Assembly: GCA_964464595.1 (NCBI GenBank)
Contig: CAYXGW010000012.1
Span: forward strand, 14,092-78,091
Length of the DNA stretch: 64,000 bases
Direction: 5' to 3'
Source: JADFJB01 sp964464595
GTDB lineage: Bacteria > Zhuqueibacterota > JdFR-76 > DREG01
Shown piece by piece: positions 42,305-51,982 of this stretch (position 1 is the stretch's first letter; each line of letters starts with the position of its first letter). The notes under the pieces were generated by a model. The model worked only from the letters and a program-made list of their open reading frames with translations. It was not told where the DNA came from and did not search any database. The translations under genes and the position numbers were made by a program.

Positions 42305-43405
42305 GTGAGTCAGAATAATTCAAGAAAAGATCATTACTTCATGCAAAGAGTAATGAAATTAGCAAAAAAAGGTGAAGGATCTACATCGCCGAATCCTCTT
42401 GTAGGTGCAGTTATTGTAAAAGACGAACAGATCGTTGGGGAAGGTTATCATCGCAACTATGGCGGGCCACATGCGGAAGTATTTGCCTTAAACAATGCGG
42501 GTACAGATGCTTTTCGGTCTAACCTTTATGTAAATTTGGAACCATGTAATCATTACGGGAAAACACCGCCATGTGTCGATCGGGTTATTGAATCTGGTGT
42601 TTCAAGAGTTATTATTTCCAATCAAGATCCAAATTCTATGGTCAAGGGAGCTGGCCTCAAAAAACTGCAGGAAGCCGGAATTTCAATTGAGACAAATGTC
42701 TTGGCCGATGATGGCGAGAAACTAAACGAAGCTTACTTCAAATACGTACGGACTGGAAAACCATTTGTTATTCTAAAATGGGCACAGAGTCTGGATGGCC
42801 GGATCGCAACCCGTTCTTTTCATTCTACCTGGATTTCAAATGAAAAATCAAGAAAGAAAGTCCATCAGCTGCGTAAATCAGTGGATGCTGTTTTAATTGG
42901 GGCTGGTACTGTTAAGCGTGATGACCCTCAACTTACGGTTCGCCACGTAAAAGGAAATCAACCCTGGCGCATTGTTGTAAGCAGAAATATGGATTTTCCA
43001 TTCGAATCTAAGTTGTTCAACGACGAATTTAAAAATAAAACTGTTGTTTTTACTGCTAATACTGATGCAAAAAAAATAAATAAATTTAAAAAGATGGGGG
43101 TCAATCTCGAATTCATAAATAATGAAAATGAAAGAGGAAGCACATTTAGCCAAATACTGGAATGGATGTCAAAGAAGAATCTGATCTCTCTGCTTGTAGA
43201 AGGTGGTAAATCTATTATCACTTCTTTCATAAAAACCGGACTTGCGGATAAGTTAATGATATTTGTAGCTCCTAAATTGATTGGAGAAGGAATTGATGCA
43301 GTCGGCGATCTTTCAATCCACACCATGATGGAAAGCACTGAACTCAAAATGGTATCATACAAAAGAATCGGGACAGATATTTTAATAGAAGGTTATTTGC
43401 ATTAA
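42305..43405 (+). CDS. ribD: Bifunctional riboflavin deaminase/reductase RibD
   Basis: 366 residues, GTG start. The N-terminal zinc deaminase domain has HAEVFALNNAG and PCNHYGKTPPC (zinc ligands). The C-terminal reductase domain has VILKWAQSLDGRIAT, GAGTVKRDDPQLTVR and LLVEGGKSI. Two successive steps of riboflavin synthesis. First gene of the FMN-regulated operon; ribE starts two bases after its stop. Confidence 0.96.
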   Translation: MSQNNSRKDHYFMQRVMKLAKKGEGSTSPNPLVGAVIVKDEQIVGEGYHRNYGGPHAEVFALNNAGTDAFRSNLYVNLEPCNHYGKTPPCVDRVIESGVSRVIISNQDPNSMVKGAGLKKLQEAGISIETNVLADDGEKLNEAYFKYVRTGKPFVILKWAQSLDGRIATRSFHSTWISNEKSRKKVHQLRKSVDAVLIGAGTVKRDDPQLTVRHVKGNQPWRIVVSRNMDFPFESKLFNDEFKNKTVVFTANTDAKKINKFKKMGVNLEFINNENERGSTFSQILEWMSKKNLISLLVEGGKSIITSFIKTGLADKLMIFVAPKLIGEGIDAVGDLSIHTMMESTELKMVSYKRIGTDILIEGYLH

Positions 43406-43407
43406 AC

Positions 43408-44052
43408 ATGTTTACAGGATTAATAGAAAAAGTTGGTCAAATTGCAGGGATCCAGGAAATTCCTGACGCACTTCAATTTAAGATTTCATGTGAACCCATC
43501 GCTATGGAATTAATTATTGGCGATAGTATTGCGGTCGATGGGGTATGTCTAACAGCAATCAAAAAGGAAAAGAATAATTTTTGGGTAGAAGCAGTTCGCG
43601 AATCGATGAATAGAACTTCACTTGGTAAAAGAAAAGAAGGAGATTTAGTTAATCTGGAACAATCACTGCGTATCGGACAAAAATTGGCAGGCCATTTTGT
43701 TCAAGGCCATGTTGATGCTACCGGAACGGTTACGGGATTAGATCAGCAAGGTTCGATGTATTGGCTAACTGTCGAATACCCGGATTCGTTAAACCGCTTC
43801 ATCATTGAGAAAGGCTCGATTGCGATTGATGGAATCAGCCTAACGGTTGCAAGAAAAGAGAGGTCAAAAATTAGAATTGCGATCATTCCACATACTTTTA
43901 AGAACACTAATTTAAAGACCAAAAGTATTTCAGATTTGGTAAATTTAGAGGTGGATATGATGGCAAAATATATAGAAAATATGGTGTCACTACAGGTGAA
44001 GGAGAAGAAGACAAAACTTACAGAATCTTGGATTAAGGAACAGGGATTTTAA
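43408..44052 (+). CDS. ribE: Riboflavin synthase alpha chain
   Basis: 214 residues, two lumazine-binding barrels: MFTGLIEKVG...GHFVQGHVDATGTV and the second repeat with KGSIAIDGISLTVAR. Dismutates 6,7-dimethyl-8-ribityllumazine to riboflavin. Second gene of the operon. Confidence 0.96.
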   Translation: MFTGLIEKVGQIAGIQEIPDALQFKISCEPIAMELIIGDSIAVDGVCLTAIKKEKNNFWVEAVRESMNRTSLGKRKEGDLVNLEQSLRIGQKLAGHFVQGHVDATGTVTGLDQQGSMYWLTVEYPDSLNRFIIEKGSIAIDGISLTVARKERSKIRIAIIPHTFKNTNLKTKSISDLVNLEVDMMAKYIENMVSLQVKEKKTKLTESWIKEQGF

Positions 44053-44082
44053 TAATAAGATTTAAGACTAAGGAAAAGAACA

Positions 44083-45309
44083 ATGGGATCAAATGGTAAG
44101 GGTAAGCACAACTTTAGTACTATTGAAGAAGCAGTTAATAGTTATCGAAAAGGTGAAATCATCATTGTTGTTGACGATGAGAATCGTGAAAATGAAGGAG
44201 ATTTTATAACCTCAGCAACTTTCATCACACCCGAAAAAATTAATTTTATGGCTACTCATGGGCGTGGACTCATTTGTGTGCCAATGTTGGAGGATAGATT
44301 AAAACAATTAAATTTAAAGCAAATGGTTAGTGGCATTAGCGAGAAAATATGTAATTTTACCATCTCAGTAGATGCAAAAAATAACACGACAACCGGAATC
44401 TCAGTATTTGATAGGGCTGAAACGGTTCGAGTCCTTATCGACCGGAATACAGAGCCGGAAGATTTATTGCGGCCCGGTCATATTTTTCCATTAATAGCTC
44501 ATGAGGGGGGTGTTCTACAACGAGCAGGCCATACGGAGGCTACTGTTGATTTAGCAAAATTAGCAGGAATTTATCCGGCAGGAATCCTTTGTGAAATTAT
44601 GAATGAAGATGGTACAATGGCCAGGGTTCCGGATTTGATTCAGATTTCTAAAAAATTTAAATTGAAAATCATAACAATTAAAGACTTAATAGTTTATCGA
44701 AACAAAAATGAAAAATTAATCAACCTTGTGACCTCAGTAGATTTCCCTTCACGGTTTGGTCAATTTAAATTGAATTTGTTTGAAAGCACCGTAGATCATT
44801 CACGTCATTTAGCATTGGTAAAAGGAGACATTAATTCTCAGGAACAAGTCCTGGTAAGATTGCATTCCCAATGCTTAACCGGAGATTTATTGCATTCTCT
44901 TCGGTGTGATTGTGGTGAACAATTAGAGGCTTCCCTTAAACTGATTAACGAAACAGGAAATGGCGTCTTTCTTTATATGTGCCAGGAAGGAAGAGGGATC
45001 GGATTGACCAATAAGATTAAAGCATATGCACTGCAGGACTTAGGTAAAGACACCGTGGAGGCAAATAAAGTATTGGGTTTCGAAGCTGATTTAAGGGATT
45101 ACGGAATTAGCGCCCAGATATTAAAAGAATTGGGAGTTCATAAAATATCACTCCTAACAAACAATCCACAAAAAGTTCTGGGACTTAGAGAGCACGGTTT
45201 TGATGAGGTTAAACGCCGACCTCTTGAAATCCAACCAAACAACAATAATAAAAAATACCTGACCACAAAAAGAGATAAGCTGGGTCATCTCATATTGGAA
45301 GATGTTTAG
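44083..45309 (+). CDS. ribBA: Bifunctional DHBP synthase / GTP cyclohydrolase II
   Basis: 408 residues. The N-terminal RibB part has DDENRENEGDF (metal/phosphate loop), THGRGLICVP and RPGHIFPL. The C-terminal RibA part has RLHSQCLTGDLLHSLRCDCG (zinc cysteines), QEGRGIGL and TNNPQK. Supplies both precursors of riboflavin. TAAGGAAAAGAACA precedes the ATG. Confidence 0.96.
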   Translation: MGSNGKGKHNFSTIEEAVNSYRKGEIIIVVDDENRENEGDFITSATFITPEKINFMATHGRGLICVPMLEDRLKQLNLKQMVSGISEKICNFTISVDAKNNTTTGISVFDRAETVRVLIDRNTEPEDLLRPGHIFPLIAHEGGVLQRAGHTEATVDLAKLAGIYPAGILCEIMNEDGTMARVPDLIQISKKFKLKIITIKDLIVYRNKNEKLINLVTSVDFPSRFGQFKLNLFESTVDHSRHLALVKGDINSQEQVLVRLHSQCLTGDLLHSLRCDCGEQLEASLKLINETGNGVFLYMCQEGRGIGLTNKIKAYALQDLGKDTVEANKVLGFEADLRDYGISAQILKELGVHKISLLTNNPQKVLGLREHGFDEVKRRPLEIQPNNNNKKYLTTKRDKLGHLILEDV

Positions 45310-45362
45310 ACCCGGGAGTTTATTATTTGAAATCAGATATTATTTTAACAACCGGAGGATGA

Positions 45363-45836
45363 ATGCCACAACCAATTGAAGCGCAATTAAATGCTAGTGG
45401 GAAAAAATTTGCCATTGTAATTTCTCGTTTTAATGAGTTTATTACTAGTAAACTACTCGAAGGAGCAAAAGATTGTATCATCCGTCATGGTTGTAACGAT
45501 GATGAAATCCAAATAACTTGGGTGCCGGGTTCTTTCGAAATTGCGCTAATTGCAAAGATGTTGGCGGAAACAAAAACGTATGATTCGATTATCTGTTTGG
45601 GCGCGGTCATCCGTGGGTCTACACCTCATTTTGATTATATCGCCGGAGAAGTATCAAAAGGAATTGCAAGTGTGTCGTTATCTACAAATGTACCTATTAT
45701 TTATGGCATTATTACGGCTGATTCGATTGAACAAGCAATTGAGCGTGCAGGAACAAAAATGGGGAACAAAGGTTGGGATGCTGCATTAACTGCTATTGAA
45801 ATGGCTAATCTTGTGGATATTATAAAAAATAAATGA
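45363..45836 (+). CDS. ribH: 6,7-dimethyl-8-ribityllumazine synthase
   Basis: 157 residues. ISRFNEFITSKLLEGA binds the ribityl part, WVPGSFEIALIA and GAVIRGSTPHFDYI (catalytic His) are the other active-site loops. Strong ribosome site CCGGAGG before the ATG. Last biosynthetic gene of the operon; the stop overlaps the next start (ATGA). Confidence 0.96.
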   Translation: MPQPIEAQLNASGKKFAIVISRFNEFITSKLLEGAKDCIIRHGCNDDEIQITWVPGSFEIALIAKMLAETKTYDSIICLGAVIRGSTPHFDYIAGEVSKGIASVSLSTNVPIIYGIITADSIEQAIERAGTKMGNKGWDAALTAIEMANLVDIIKNK

Positions 45837-48046
45837 AAAGATTCTTATTTTATACAACTAATTTCTTGGTTATTTTTACATTTACATTTGGATTTTTTTC
45901 AAAAATATTAGGACAAAGTGGGAATTGGCAAACTATAACAAACAAATCTTCCATCGGTGATATAACGATCAAAGATAATCTATTAATCTGTGCCACCAAT
46001 GGAGGCGTACTAATTTTTGATCGAAACAATGAAGAGTATGTAGGTTCATTTACAAACACCGAAAACCTTAGCCATAATCATCCTATTCAGGTTGAAATTG
46101 ATGACAATAACAACTTGTGGTTTGGCCTGCAAAATGGCGATTTGAACCAATTCAATATAAACGAAAACAAATGGGAGCTTTTCAAGGATTTTGACAGATT
46201 ATCCATTCATGACATGGAATTACATGGAGACAGTCTGTTCATAGCCTTGAATATAGGTGTGAGTGTCTTTATACTTAGTAAACAGGAAGCTAAAGAGACA
46301 TATAAGAAAATGGGAAACATTCCTGTCGAAATTGATGCTTTTGACGCGTTGGTTGAATGGCCGTTAATCTATGTTGCAACAGACTTTGGTATTTCAGTCG
46401 CGGATTTAAGACAAATAAATCTGAAGGCGCCACAAAGTTGGGATAACCTAACCACATTAGACGGTTTGGCATCTAATAAAGTCAATGCAATAGAATCGTT
46501 TAATGGTGATATTTTTATTAGCACCGAAAGAGGTGTCCAAAAATTGAAAAACGGAGAAATTCAAGCGGTTTACTCCTCAATTCTCGGCATTGCAGTCGCA
46601 GCTTTTTCTAAAAATGAAAATGAATTGTATGCTGCGGTTAACAAATTTGTTTACAAATATGATCCGGATTTAGACCGTTGGGATCGTCAATTAACTTTAA
46701 ACGACTTGATTACTACTTTCGTCGTCGATGAAAATGGCGATTTATGGTTGGGCGCTGAAAAGAAAGGCTTAATCAAATGGGAAAAAAATTTGGATGAAAT
46801 AGATTATTTTATTTCTGATGGTCCCGCAGGTAATAATTTCGCAGATTTGTTTTTTGATTCGGAAGGAAAATTATGGTGTGCTAGTGCTTCTCAATCAGGA
46901 AATGGCGTTTATGCATTTAATGGTGAAAAATGGACAAATTTTACCAAGTCGAATGGTGACCTGCCAGGAGATGAATCAGTTACAGTAATAGAGGATCAAA
47001 ACAAAAACATTTGGGTTGGAAGTTGGGGGAAAGGAGTGTATAAGTTTGGTTCTAATAATCAAATAGATGTGTTTAACGAAACGACTGGTCACTTATCTGG
47101 TATTCCGCAGGATTTAAGTTTTGTAGTTGTGAACGAAATAGCCATAGACCAGGATGGTACCCTTTGGATGGGGAATTTCAGTGCTTTTAATGGAATTAAG
47201 CTGGTTGCTGTTACAACGGACGGCCAATGGGTTAAATTTGGTTTAGAAGATGGAATTTTATCTGCAAATCCTATATCAATTGCAATTGATCAGCTAAACC
47301 GTAAATGGGTAGGCACAGACGGGGGTGGTATTTATGTCTATGATGACAATCGAACACCAATTGATAAATCGGATGATTCCGTAGCCATCCTAAATCGATC
47401 ACTTGGATTGTCCTCAAACATTATAAAAGCAGTTGCTATAGATGAATTCAACGTGGTTTGGATTGCTACGGGTGAAGGCTTGGAATATTATCAAAACGGG
47501 GAAGTGCGACAGCAGTTTGGTTTAATCACAAACGAAATTAATACAATTGCTATCGATCCTGTCGGAAATAAATGGGTTGGTACATCTTCAGGCTTTAGCA
47601 TCCTGGGCCGGGATGATTTTCGCTGGACTCATTATACGACTGAAAACAGCCCGTTAGTTAGTTCAAATGTCGTGAGCTTTGCATTCAACAGAAAAACCGG
47701 AACATCTTTTATCGCAACATCAAATGGTCTTTCTATTTTTCAAACGCTATTTGTGGAACCACATGAAACGTTGGAGCAACTGACTTTATACCCAAATCCT
47801 GTAATGATTGGAACCTCCGAAACCAATGTTATTGTGGAAGGACTTTGCAGAAACTGCGATCTGAACATTTATACCTCAAGCGGGTTTTTGATTCGAAAAT
47901 TGGTAACAGCATCAAAAGGCGGCCGTGCAATTTGGGATGGCAGGAACAATGAAGGGCTTCTGGTAGCCAGCGGCATTTATTTGGCAGTTGCGGTTGATCC
48001 TGACGGCATAGCCAAAAGTGGAAAAATTGCAGTAATCAATCAATAG
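45833..48046 (+). CDS. Secreted beta-propeller protein (two-component-regulator-propeller type) with FlgD-like C-terminal sorting domain
   Basis: 737 residues. Signal peptide MKRFLFYTTNFLVIFTFTFG, then repeated propeller blades with the IDDNNNLWFGLQNG / DENGDLWLGAEKKG / DQDGTLWMGNFSA pattern typical of the sensor part of hybrid two-component regulators, but without any kinase or DNA-binding domain. The C-terminus (LTLYPNPVMIG...ARNNEGLLVASGIYLAVAV-type) is a FlgD-like sorting domain, so the protein is exported. Overlaps ribH by four bases, so it would be co-transcribed with the riboflavin operon; no functional link is known. Confidence 0.85.
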   Translation: MKRFLFYTTNFLVIFTFTFGFFSKILGQSGNWQTITNKSSIGDITIKDNLLICATNGGVLIFDRNNEEYVGSFTNTENLSHNHPIQVEIDDNNNLWFGLQNGDLNQFNINENKWELFKDFDRLSIHDMELHGDSLFIALNIGVSVFILSKQEAKETYKKMGNIPVEIDAFDALVEWPLIYVATDFGISVADLRQINLKAPQSWDNLTTLDGLASNKVNAIESFNGDIFISTERGVQKLKNGEIQAVYSSILGIAVAAFSKNENELYAAVNKFVYKYDPDLDRWDRQLTLNDLITTFVVDENGDLWLGAEKKGLIKWEKNLDEIDYFISDGPAGNNFADLFFDSEGKLWCASASQSGNGVYAFNGEKWTNFTKSNGDLPGDESVTVIEDQNKNIWVGSWGKGVYKFGSNNQIDVFNETTGHLSGIPQDLSFVVVNEIAIDQDGTLWMGNFSAFNGIKLVAVTTDGQWVKFGLEDGILSANPISIAIDQLNRKWVGTDGGGIYVYDDNRTPIDKSDDSVAILNRSLGLSSNIIKAVAIDEFNVVWIATGEGLEYYQNGEVRQQFGLITNEINTIAIDPVGNKWVGTSSGFSILGRDDFRWTHYTTENSPLVSSNVVSFAFNRKTGTSFIATSNGLSIFQTLFVEPHETLEQLTLYPNPVMIGTSETNVIVEGLCRNCDLNIYTSSGFLIRKLVTASKGGRAIWDGRNNEGLLVASGIYLAVAVDPDGIAKSGKIAVINQ

Positions 48047-48054
48047 TACATTAA

Positions 48055-49764
48055 ATGCTCAAAAAATTATTTATTAAAAATTTTGCACTTATGGATGAAT
48101 TGAATCTCGAATTCTCCAAAGGGTTTAATGTGCTTACCGGCGAAACCGGAGCGGGTAAATCCATGGTTGTTAATGCGTTGAACACAATTCTTGGCGAAAA
48201 AGTATCGGCAGGTATGCTACGCTCCGGTACTGATAAAGCGATTGTTGAGGGAGTTTTTTTCAGCATTCCGAAAAAAATTGAAACGTTCTTAAATGAAAAT
48301 GAGATCGATGTTTTTGAAAACGAATTAATTTTGCGTAGAGAAATAAATGAATCCGGCAGATCCAGAACTTTTATCAATGATTGTATAACCCAAATATCTA
48401 TCCTTAAAAATGCATCGGAGATTCTTGTCGATTTACACGGTCAACATGAACATCAATCTTTATTAAAAACTGACAACCATTTCGAAATTATTGATAGCTT
48501 CGCTAATTTGGGTCAACTATCGAATTCTGTGAAAAACCGATACGATGGAATTATTGAATTACAACAAAAGCTTCATACTTTGCAATCCAAAGCGGCAGCA
48601 ATAAGAGAAAAACAGGAATTCATAAGATTCCAAATTAACGAAATTGAATCATTAAATTTATACTCTGGCGAAGATGAAGAGCTTTCCCATGAGGAAAAAG
48701 TCCTGGCTAATTATGAAAAATTAAGCTCATTCTGTAATGAGATCTATAATATTTTGTATGATCAAGAGCATGCTGCTATAGCAACAATTGATACGTCAGT
48801 TAGCAAGTTGGAAGAATTAGAAAAAATAGATCAGAGTTTCTCAAATGTGATTAAGAATCTCAGAACAGCCAATATTCACATAGAAGAAGCAGCCCGGTTT
48901 GTGAATGATTATTTATCAAAGGCAGAATTTGACCAGGAAAGATTGGAAAATATTCGGGTGCGATTAAGTGAAATCCAAAGGATTCAAAAAAAGTATGGCT
49001 TACCAATTCCTGAAATTCTTAAAAAAATAGAGTTATTAAAGGAAGAGCTCGTTGAAATTGAAAATTTAGATGATACATTGGAAAATTTACAAAAACAACT
49101 TACTACCAGGAAAACGGAACTACAGAATATTTGTATTGAATTGTCCGAGCAGCGGAAAAAATCGGCTACCACATTACAAGTTCAAATAGAAAACATCATC
49201 CGGCAAATTGGAATGGAAAATGCTTTTGTCAAGATTGTTTTTGAAAATTATCCACGAAATGGTGGTGGAGGTATACTGCTCCCGGAAAGCCATATTGCAA
49301 AACAAAATGGAATAGATAAAATTGAACTCTATGTTTCCACAAACCCGGGTGAGGGTTTTAAACCTTTAGCTGAAGTAGCATCAGGAGGAGAAATATCCCG
49401 GATTATGTTGGCTATTAAATCCGTATTGGCTGGGAAAGATAAAATCGGTTTACTAGTGTTTGACGAAATTGATATTGGCATTTCCGGTAGAATTGCTGAA
49501 TCTGTTGGCCGGAGATTAAAAGAATTATCAGCCACCCACCAGGTGATTTGTGTGACCCATCTGCCTCAAATTGCCAGTTTTGCCGACAAACATTTTTCAG
49601 TGCGTAAAATTGTTAATAATGGAACAACCACGACCCAAGTTCAGGAATTAGCGCTAAAAGATCGGGTTAAAGAAATCGCAAGTTTGATTGGCGGAGAGAA
49701 GGTGACTGACACAGTCATTAAAAATGCCGAAGAAATGCTAAATAACGTGAGTTCGACATTTTAA
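48055..49764 (+). CDS. recN: DNA repair protein RecN
   Basis: 569 residues, SMC-like. Walker A GETGAGKSMVVNAL near the N-terminus, central coiled coil about 150-370, then ABC signature VASGGEISRIMLAIKS, Walker B LLVFDEIDIGISG and the H-loop CVTHLPQIASFA. Acts early in double-strand-break repair. Its last codons carry a GAGTTCGACAT end like the repeat after radA. Starts eight bases after the propeller gene. Confidence 0.96.
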   Translation: MLKKLFIKNFALMDELNLEFSKGFNVLTGETGAGKSMVVNALNTILGEKVSAGMLRSGTDKAIVEGVFFSIPKKIETFLNENEIDVFENELILRREINESGRSRTFINDCITQISILKNASEILVDLHGQHEHQSLLKTDNHFEIIDSFANLGQLSNSVKNRYDGIIELQQKLHTLQSKAAAIREKQEFIRFQINEIESLNLYSGEDEELSHEEKVLANYEKLSSFCNEIYNILYDQEHAAIATIDTSVSKLEELEKIDQSFSNVIKNLRTANIHIEEAARFVNDYLSKAEFDQERLENIRVRLSEIQRIQKKYGLPIPEILKKIELLKEELVEIENLDDTLENLQKQLTTRKTELQNICIELSEQRKKSATTLQVQIENIIRQIGMENAFVKIVFENYPRNGGGGILLPESHIAKQNGIDKIELYVSTNPGEGFKPLAEVASGGEISRIMLAIKSVLAGKDKIGLLVFDEIDIGISGRIAESVGRRLKELSATHQVICVTHLPQIASFADKHFSVRKIVNNGTTTTQVQELALKDRVKEIASLIGGEKVTDTVIKNAEEMLNNVSSTF

Positions 49765-49900
49765 TGTTACCAAGGTATTATTGACCTTCAATTTTCAAGT
49801 TAAATACAAAACAGTGTTGAATGTTATGCACAACAAATTATTCATAAAGTAATTATTGCATAACTAAATTGTATGCAATTTTAGATAGCTGAATAATTTA

Positions 49901-50413
49901 ATGAATAAATACACAATTCTGAAAATCCAAATACTATATTTCAATCTAATTATTATTTTTCTGATTCCTATCCAAGCATGCTGCCAACTTGGCAGCTCTG
50001 GAGTACCAGGACCGAGTCCAAATGAATTGATGACAGAAGCACTACATCAAGCCATTGGCTTAGAAAAGTTGCCTGATGTTACGACATTATTAAATAGTGA
50101 TACTATATTTATTGAAGTATATGATATGATGGCTGGTGCTGACTCAATCTCTGATGAGGTGCTATCAGGGATGCTTCCTAGACATATTGATAAGTGGTGG
50201 GTAAAATCAATCAATAAAAACACGATTAATCAAAAGAATGAAGACTTTCATTATCTGAAAATGTATATAAAAAAAGATAAAAATGTCTTTATGGTAAACT
50301 TTATATGTCAACCTAATCATAAAGATTTTATTGATCGTGGGCGTCTTAATTTAGTATTTGAATATGATAAAGGTGTATTTACGCTTATCAAATTATCAAG
50401 AGGGTACGGTTAA
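49901..50413 (+). CDS. Hypothetical secreted or lipoprotein
   Basis: 170 residues. The hydrophobic N-terminus ILYFNLIIIFLIPIQACCQ has a cysteine pair after PIQA, so a lipoprotein signal is possible. The mature part is mixed (TLLNSDTIFIEVYDMMAGAD, LKMYIKKDKNVFMVNFICQP, LVFEYDKGVFTLIKL) with no recognised domain. Single gene between recN and murA; the 256 bases after it hold no gene that I can see. Confidence 0.6.
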   Translation: MNKYTILKIQILYFNLIIIFLIPIQACCQLGSSGVPGPSPNELMTEALHQAIGLEKLPDVTTLLNSDTIFIEVYDMMAGADSISDEVLSGMLPRHIDKWWVKSINKNTINQKNEDFHYLKMYIKKDKNVFMVNFICQPNHKDFIDRGRLNLVFEYDKGVFTLIKLSRGYG

Positions 50414-50669
50414 GATTTTAATCGCTGCCTGATTATGGCGTCAAGCTGAGGCAAAGACACTAGCGTGAATTCCAAGGATATCGATGCTCCGCCGCTTTTG
50501 CCAAGTCCTTATATCTAACTCATGCTAAATATCAACTCGATTCGAAATACAATTTTGATTAAATTGAATTGACTGATTAGATGTCTTGATATTTAATTAA
50601 TTCCTTCTATTTTTGTTGTAGTCTTTTCATTTTTATACATTAGTTCAAATCAAATAAATAAAAATATTT

Positions 50670-51923
50670 ATGGATAAGTTTGTAATTCATGGAGGCAAGA
50701 AACTTTATGGTAGTGTAGCAATTTCGGGTTCAAAAAATGCCGTTTTGCCGCTTTTGGCCGCTACCTTGCTTGCACCGGGATCCTATTCGTTTTCAAATGT
50801 TCCGAATTTGCGTGATGTACAAACCATGGCTCGGTTATTGGAACAAATGGGCGTAACAACAAAAATTTCGAACGATAACCTGGATGTTGAAGTACCTGAA
50901 AAACATTCTTTGGAGGCGCCCTACGATTTAGTCCGAACCATGCGAGCTTCTTTTTATGTATTAGGCCCTATTGTTGCCAGATTTGGATACGGTAAAGTTT
51001 CCCTCCCGGGCGGCTGTGCCTGGGGGCCGCGGCCGGTCAACTTCCACCTTGAGGGATTGAAAAAGATGGGAGTGGAAATTACGATCGACGATGGTTATGT
51101 CATTGGAACATGTGACCAACTTAGGGGTGCACATATTACATTTGATATCCCCAGCGTTGGGGCAACCGGTAATCTTCTGATGGCGGCAACCTTGGCAAAA
51201 GGCACAACAATTTTGGAAAATGTGGCAATGGAACCTGAAATTGAACAGTTGGCTGAATTTTTGATCAAAATGGGGGCGCAAATTTCAGGAATCGGAACCA
51301 AACAGTTCGAAGTAATAGGTGTGCCTTCACTACGTGCTGTGAGCATGGAAATCATCCCGGACCGTATTGAAGCCGGAACATATTTAGCGTGTACAGCCAT
51401 GGCTGGTGGAGAGGTAACGATTACAAACGTAAATCCGGACAATTTATCAGCTGTTTTATCGAAGCTTGAGTCTGCAGGTGTGAGTTTAACTCAAAATGAG
51501 GATAGGATTAGAATTCAATCGGATGGCAAATTGAATCCAATAAATATTACTACAGACGTATATCCTGGTTTTCCAACCGATATGCAGGCACAATGGATAG
51601 CAATGATGACTACGGCCCGAGGGTCATCGACGATCACAGATAAAATCTATTTTGATCGCTTTACACATGTAAGCGAACTCAACCGTTTAGGCGCCAATAT
51701 TGAAGTTGATGGAAATACTGCCATTGTTCGTGGAGTTTCGGAATTAAAAGGAGCGACCACTATGTCTACCGATTTAAGGGCAAGTGCTTCGTTAATTCTT
51801 GCCGGGTTAATTGCACAGGGAAAAACAGAAATTCTCCGTGTTTATCATATTGATCGCGGCTATGAAAAAATCGAAGAGAAACTTCGAGGGCTTGGAGCAG
51901 ATATTCAAAGAGAAAAAGAATAA
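50670..51923 (+). CDS. murA: UDP-N-acetylglucosamine 1-carboxyvinyltransferase
   Basis: 417 residues, EPSP-synthase fold. ISGSKNAVLPLLAATLL (substrate lysine/asparagine), the catalytic-cysteine loop LPGGCAWGPRPVNFH (Cys present, so fosfomycin-sensitive type), TDVYPGFPTDMQAQW and DLRASASLILAGL. First committed step of peptidoglycan synthesis. The stop codon lies in the loop of a long hairpin. Confidence 0.96.
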   Translation: MDKFVIHGGKKLYGSVAISGSKNAVLPLLAATLLAPGSYSFSNVPNLRDVQTMARLLEQMGVTTKISNDNLDVEVPEKHSLEAPYDLVRTMRASFYVLGPIVARFGYGKVSLPGGCAWGPRPVNFHLEGLKKMGVEITIDDGYVIGTCDQLRGAHITFDIPSVGATGNLLMAATLAKGTTILENVAMEPEIEQLAEFLIKMGAQISGIGTKQFEVIGVPSLRAVSMEIIPDRIEAGTYLACTAMAGGEVTITNVNPDNLSAVLSKLESAGVSLTQNEDRIRIQSDGKLNPINITTDVYPGFPTDMQAQWIAMMTTARGSSTITDKIYFDRFTHVSELNRLGANIEVDGNTAIVRGVSELKGATTMSTDLRASASLILAGLIAQGKTEILRVYHIDRGYEKIEEKLRGLGADIQREKE

Positions 51924-51940
51924 GGGTTCTTTTTCTCTTT
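51907..51940 (+). terminator. 14-bp perfect hairpin with the murA stop codon in its loop
   Basis: AAAGAGAAAAAGAA (51907-51920) is the exact reverse complement of TTCTTTTTCTCTTT (51927-51940); the loop TAAGGG contains the murA TAA. The 3' arm is U-rich, so it may act as an intrinsic terminator or mRNA 3'-end stabiliser despite low GC. Confidence 0.55.
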
Positions 51941-51982
51941 TCTAGTTGAAGATAAAATTAACCACCAAAATAAGGATTCCGA

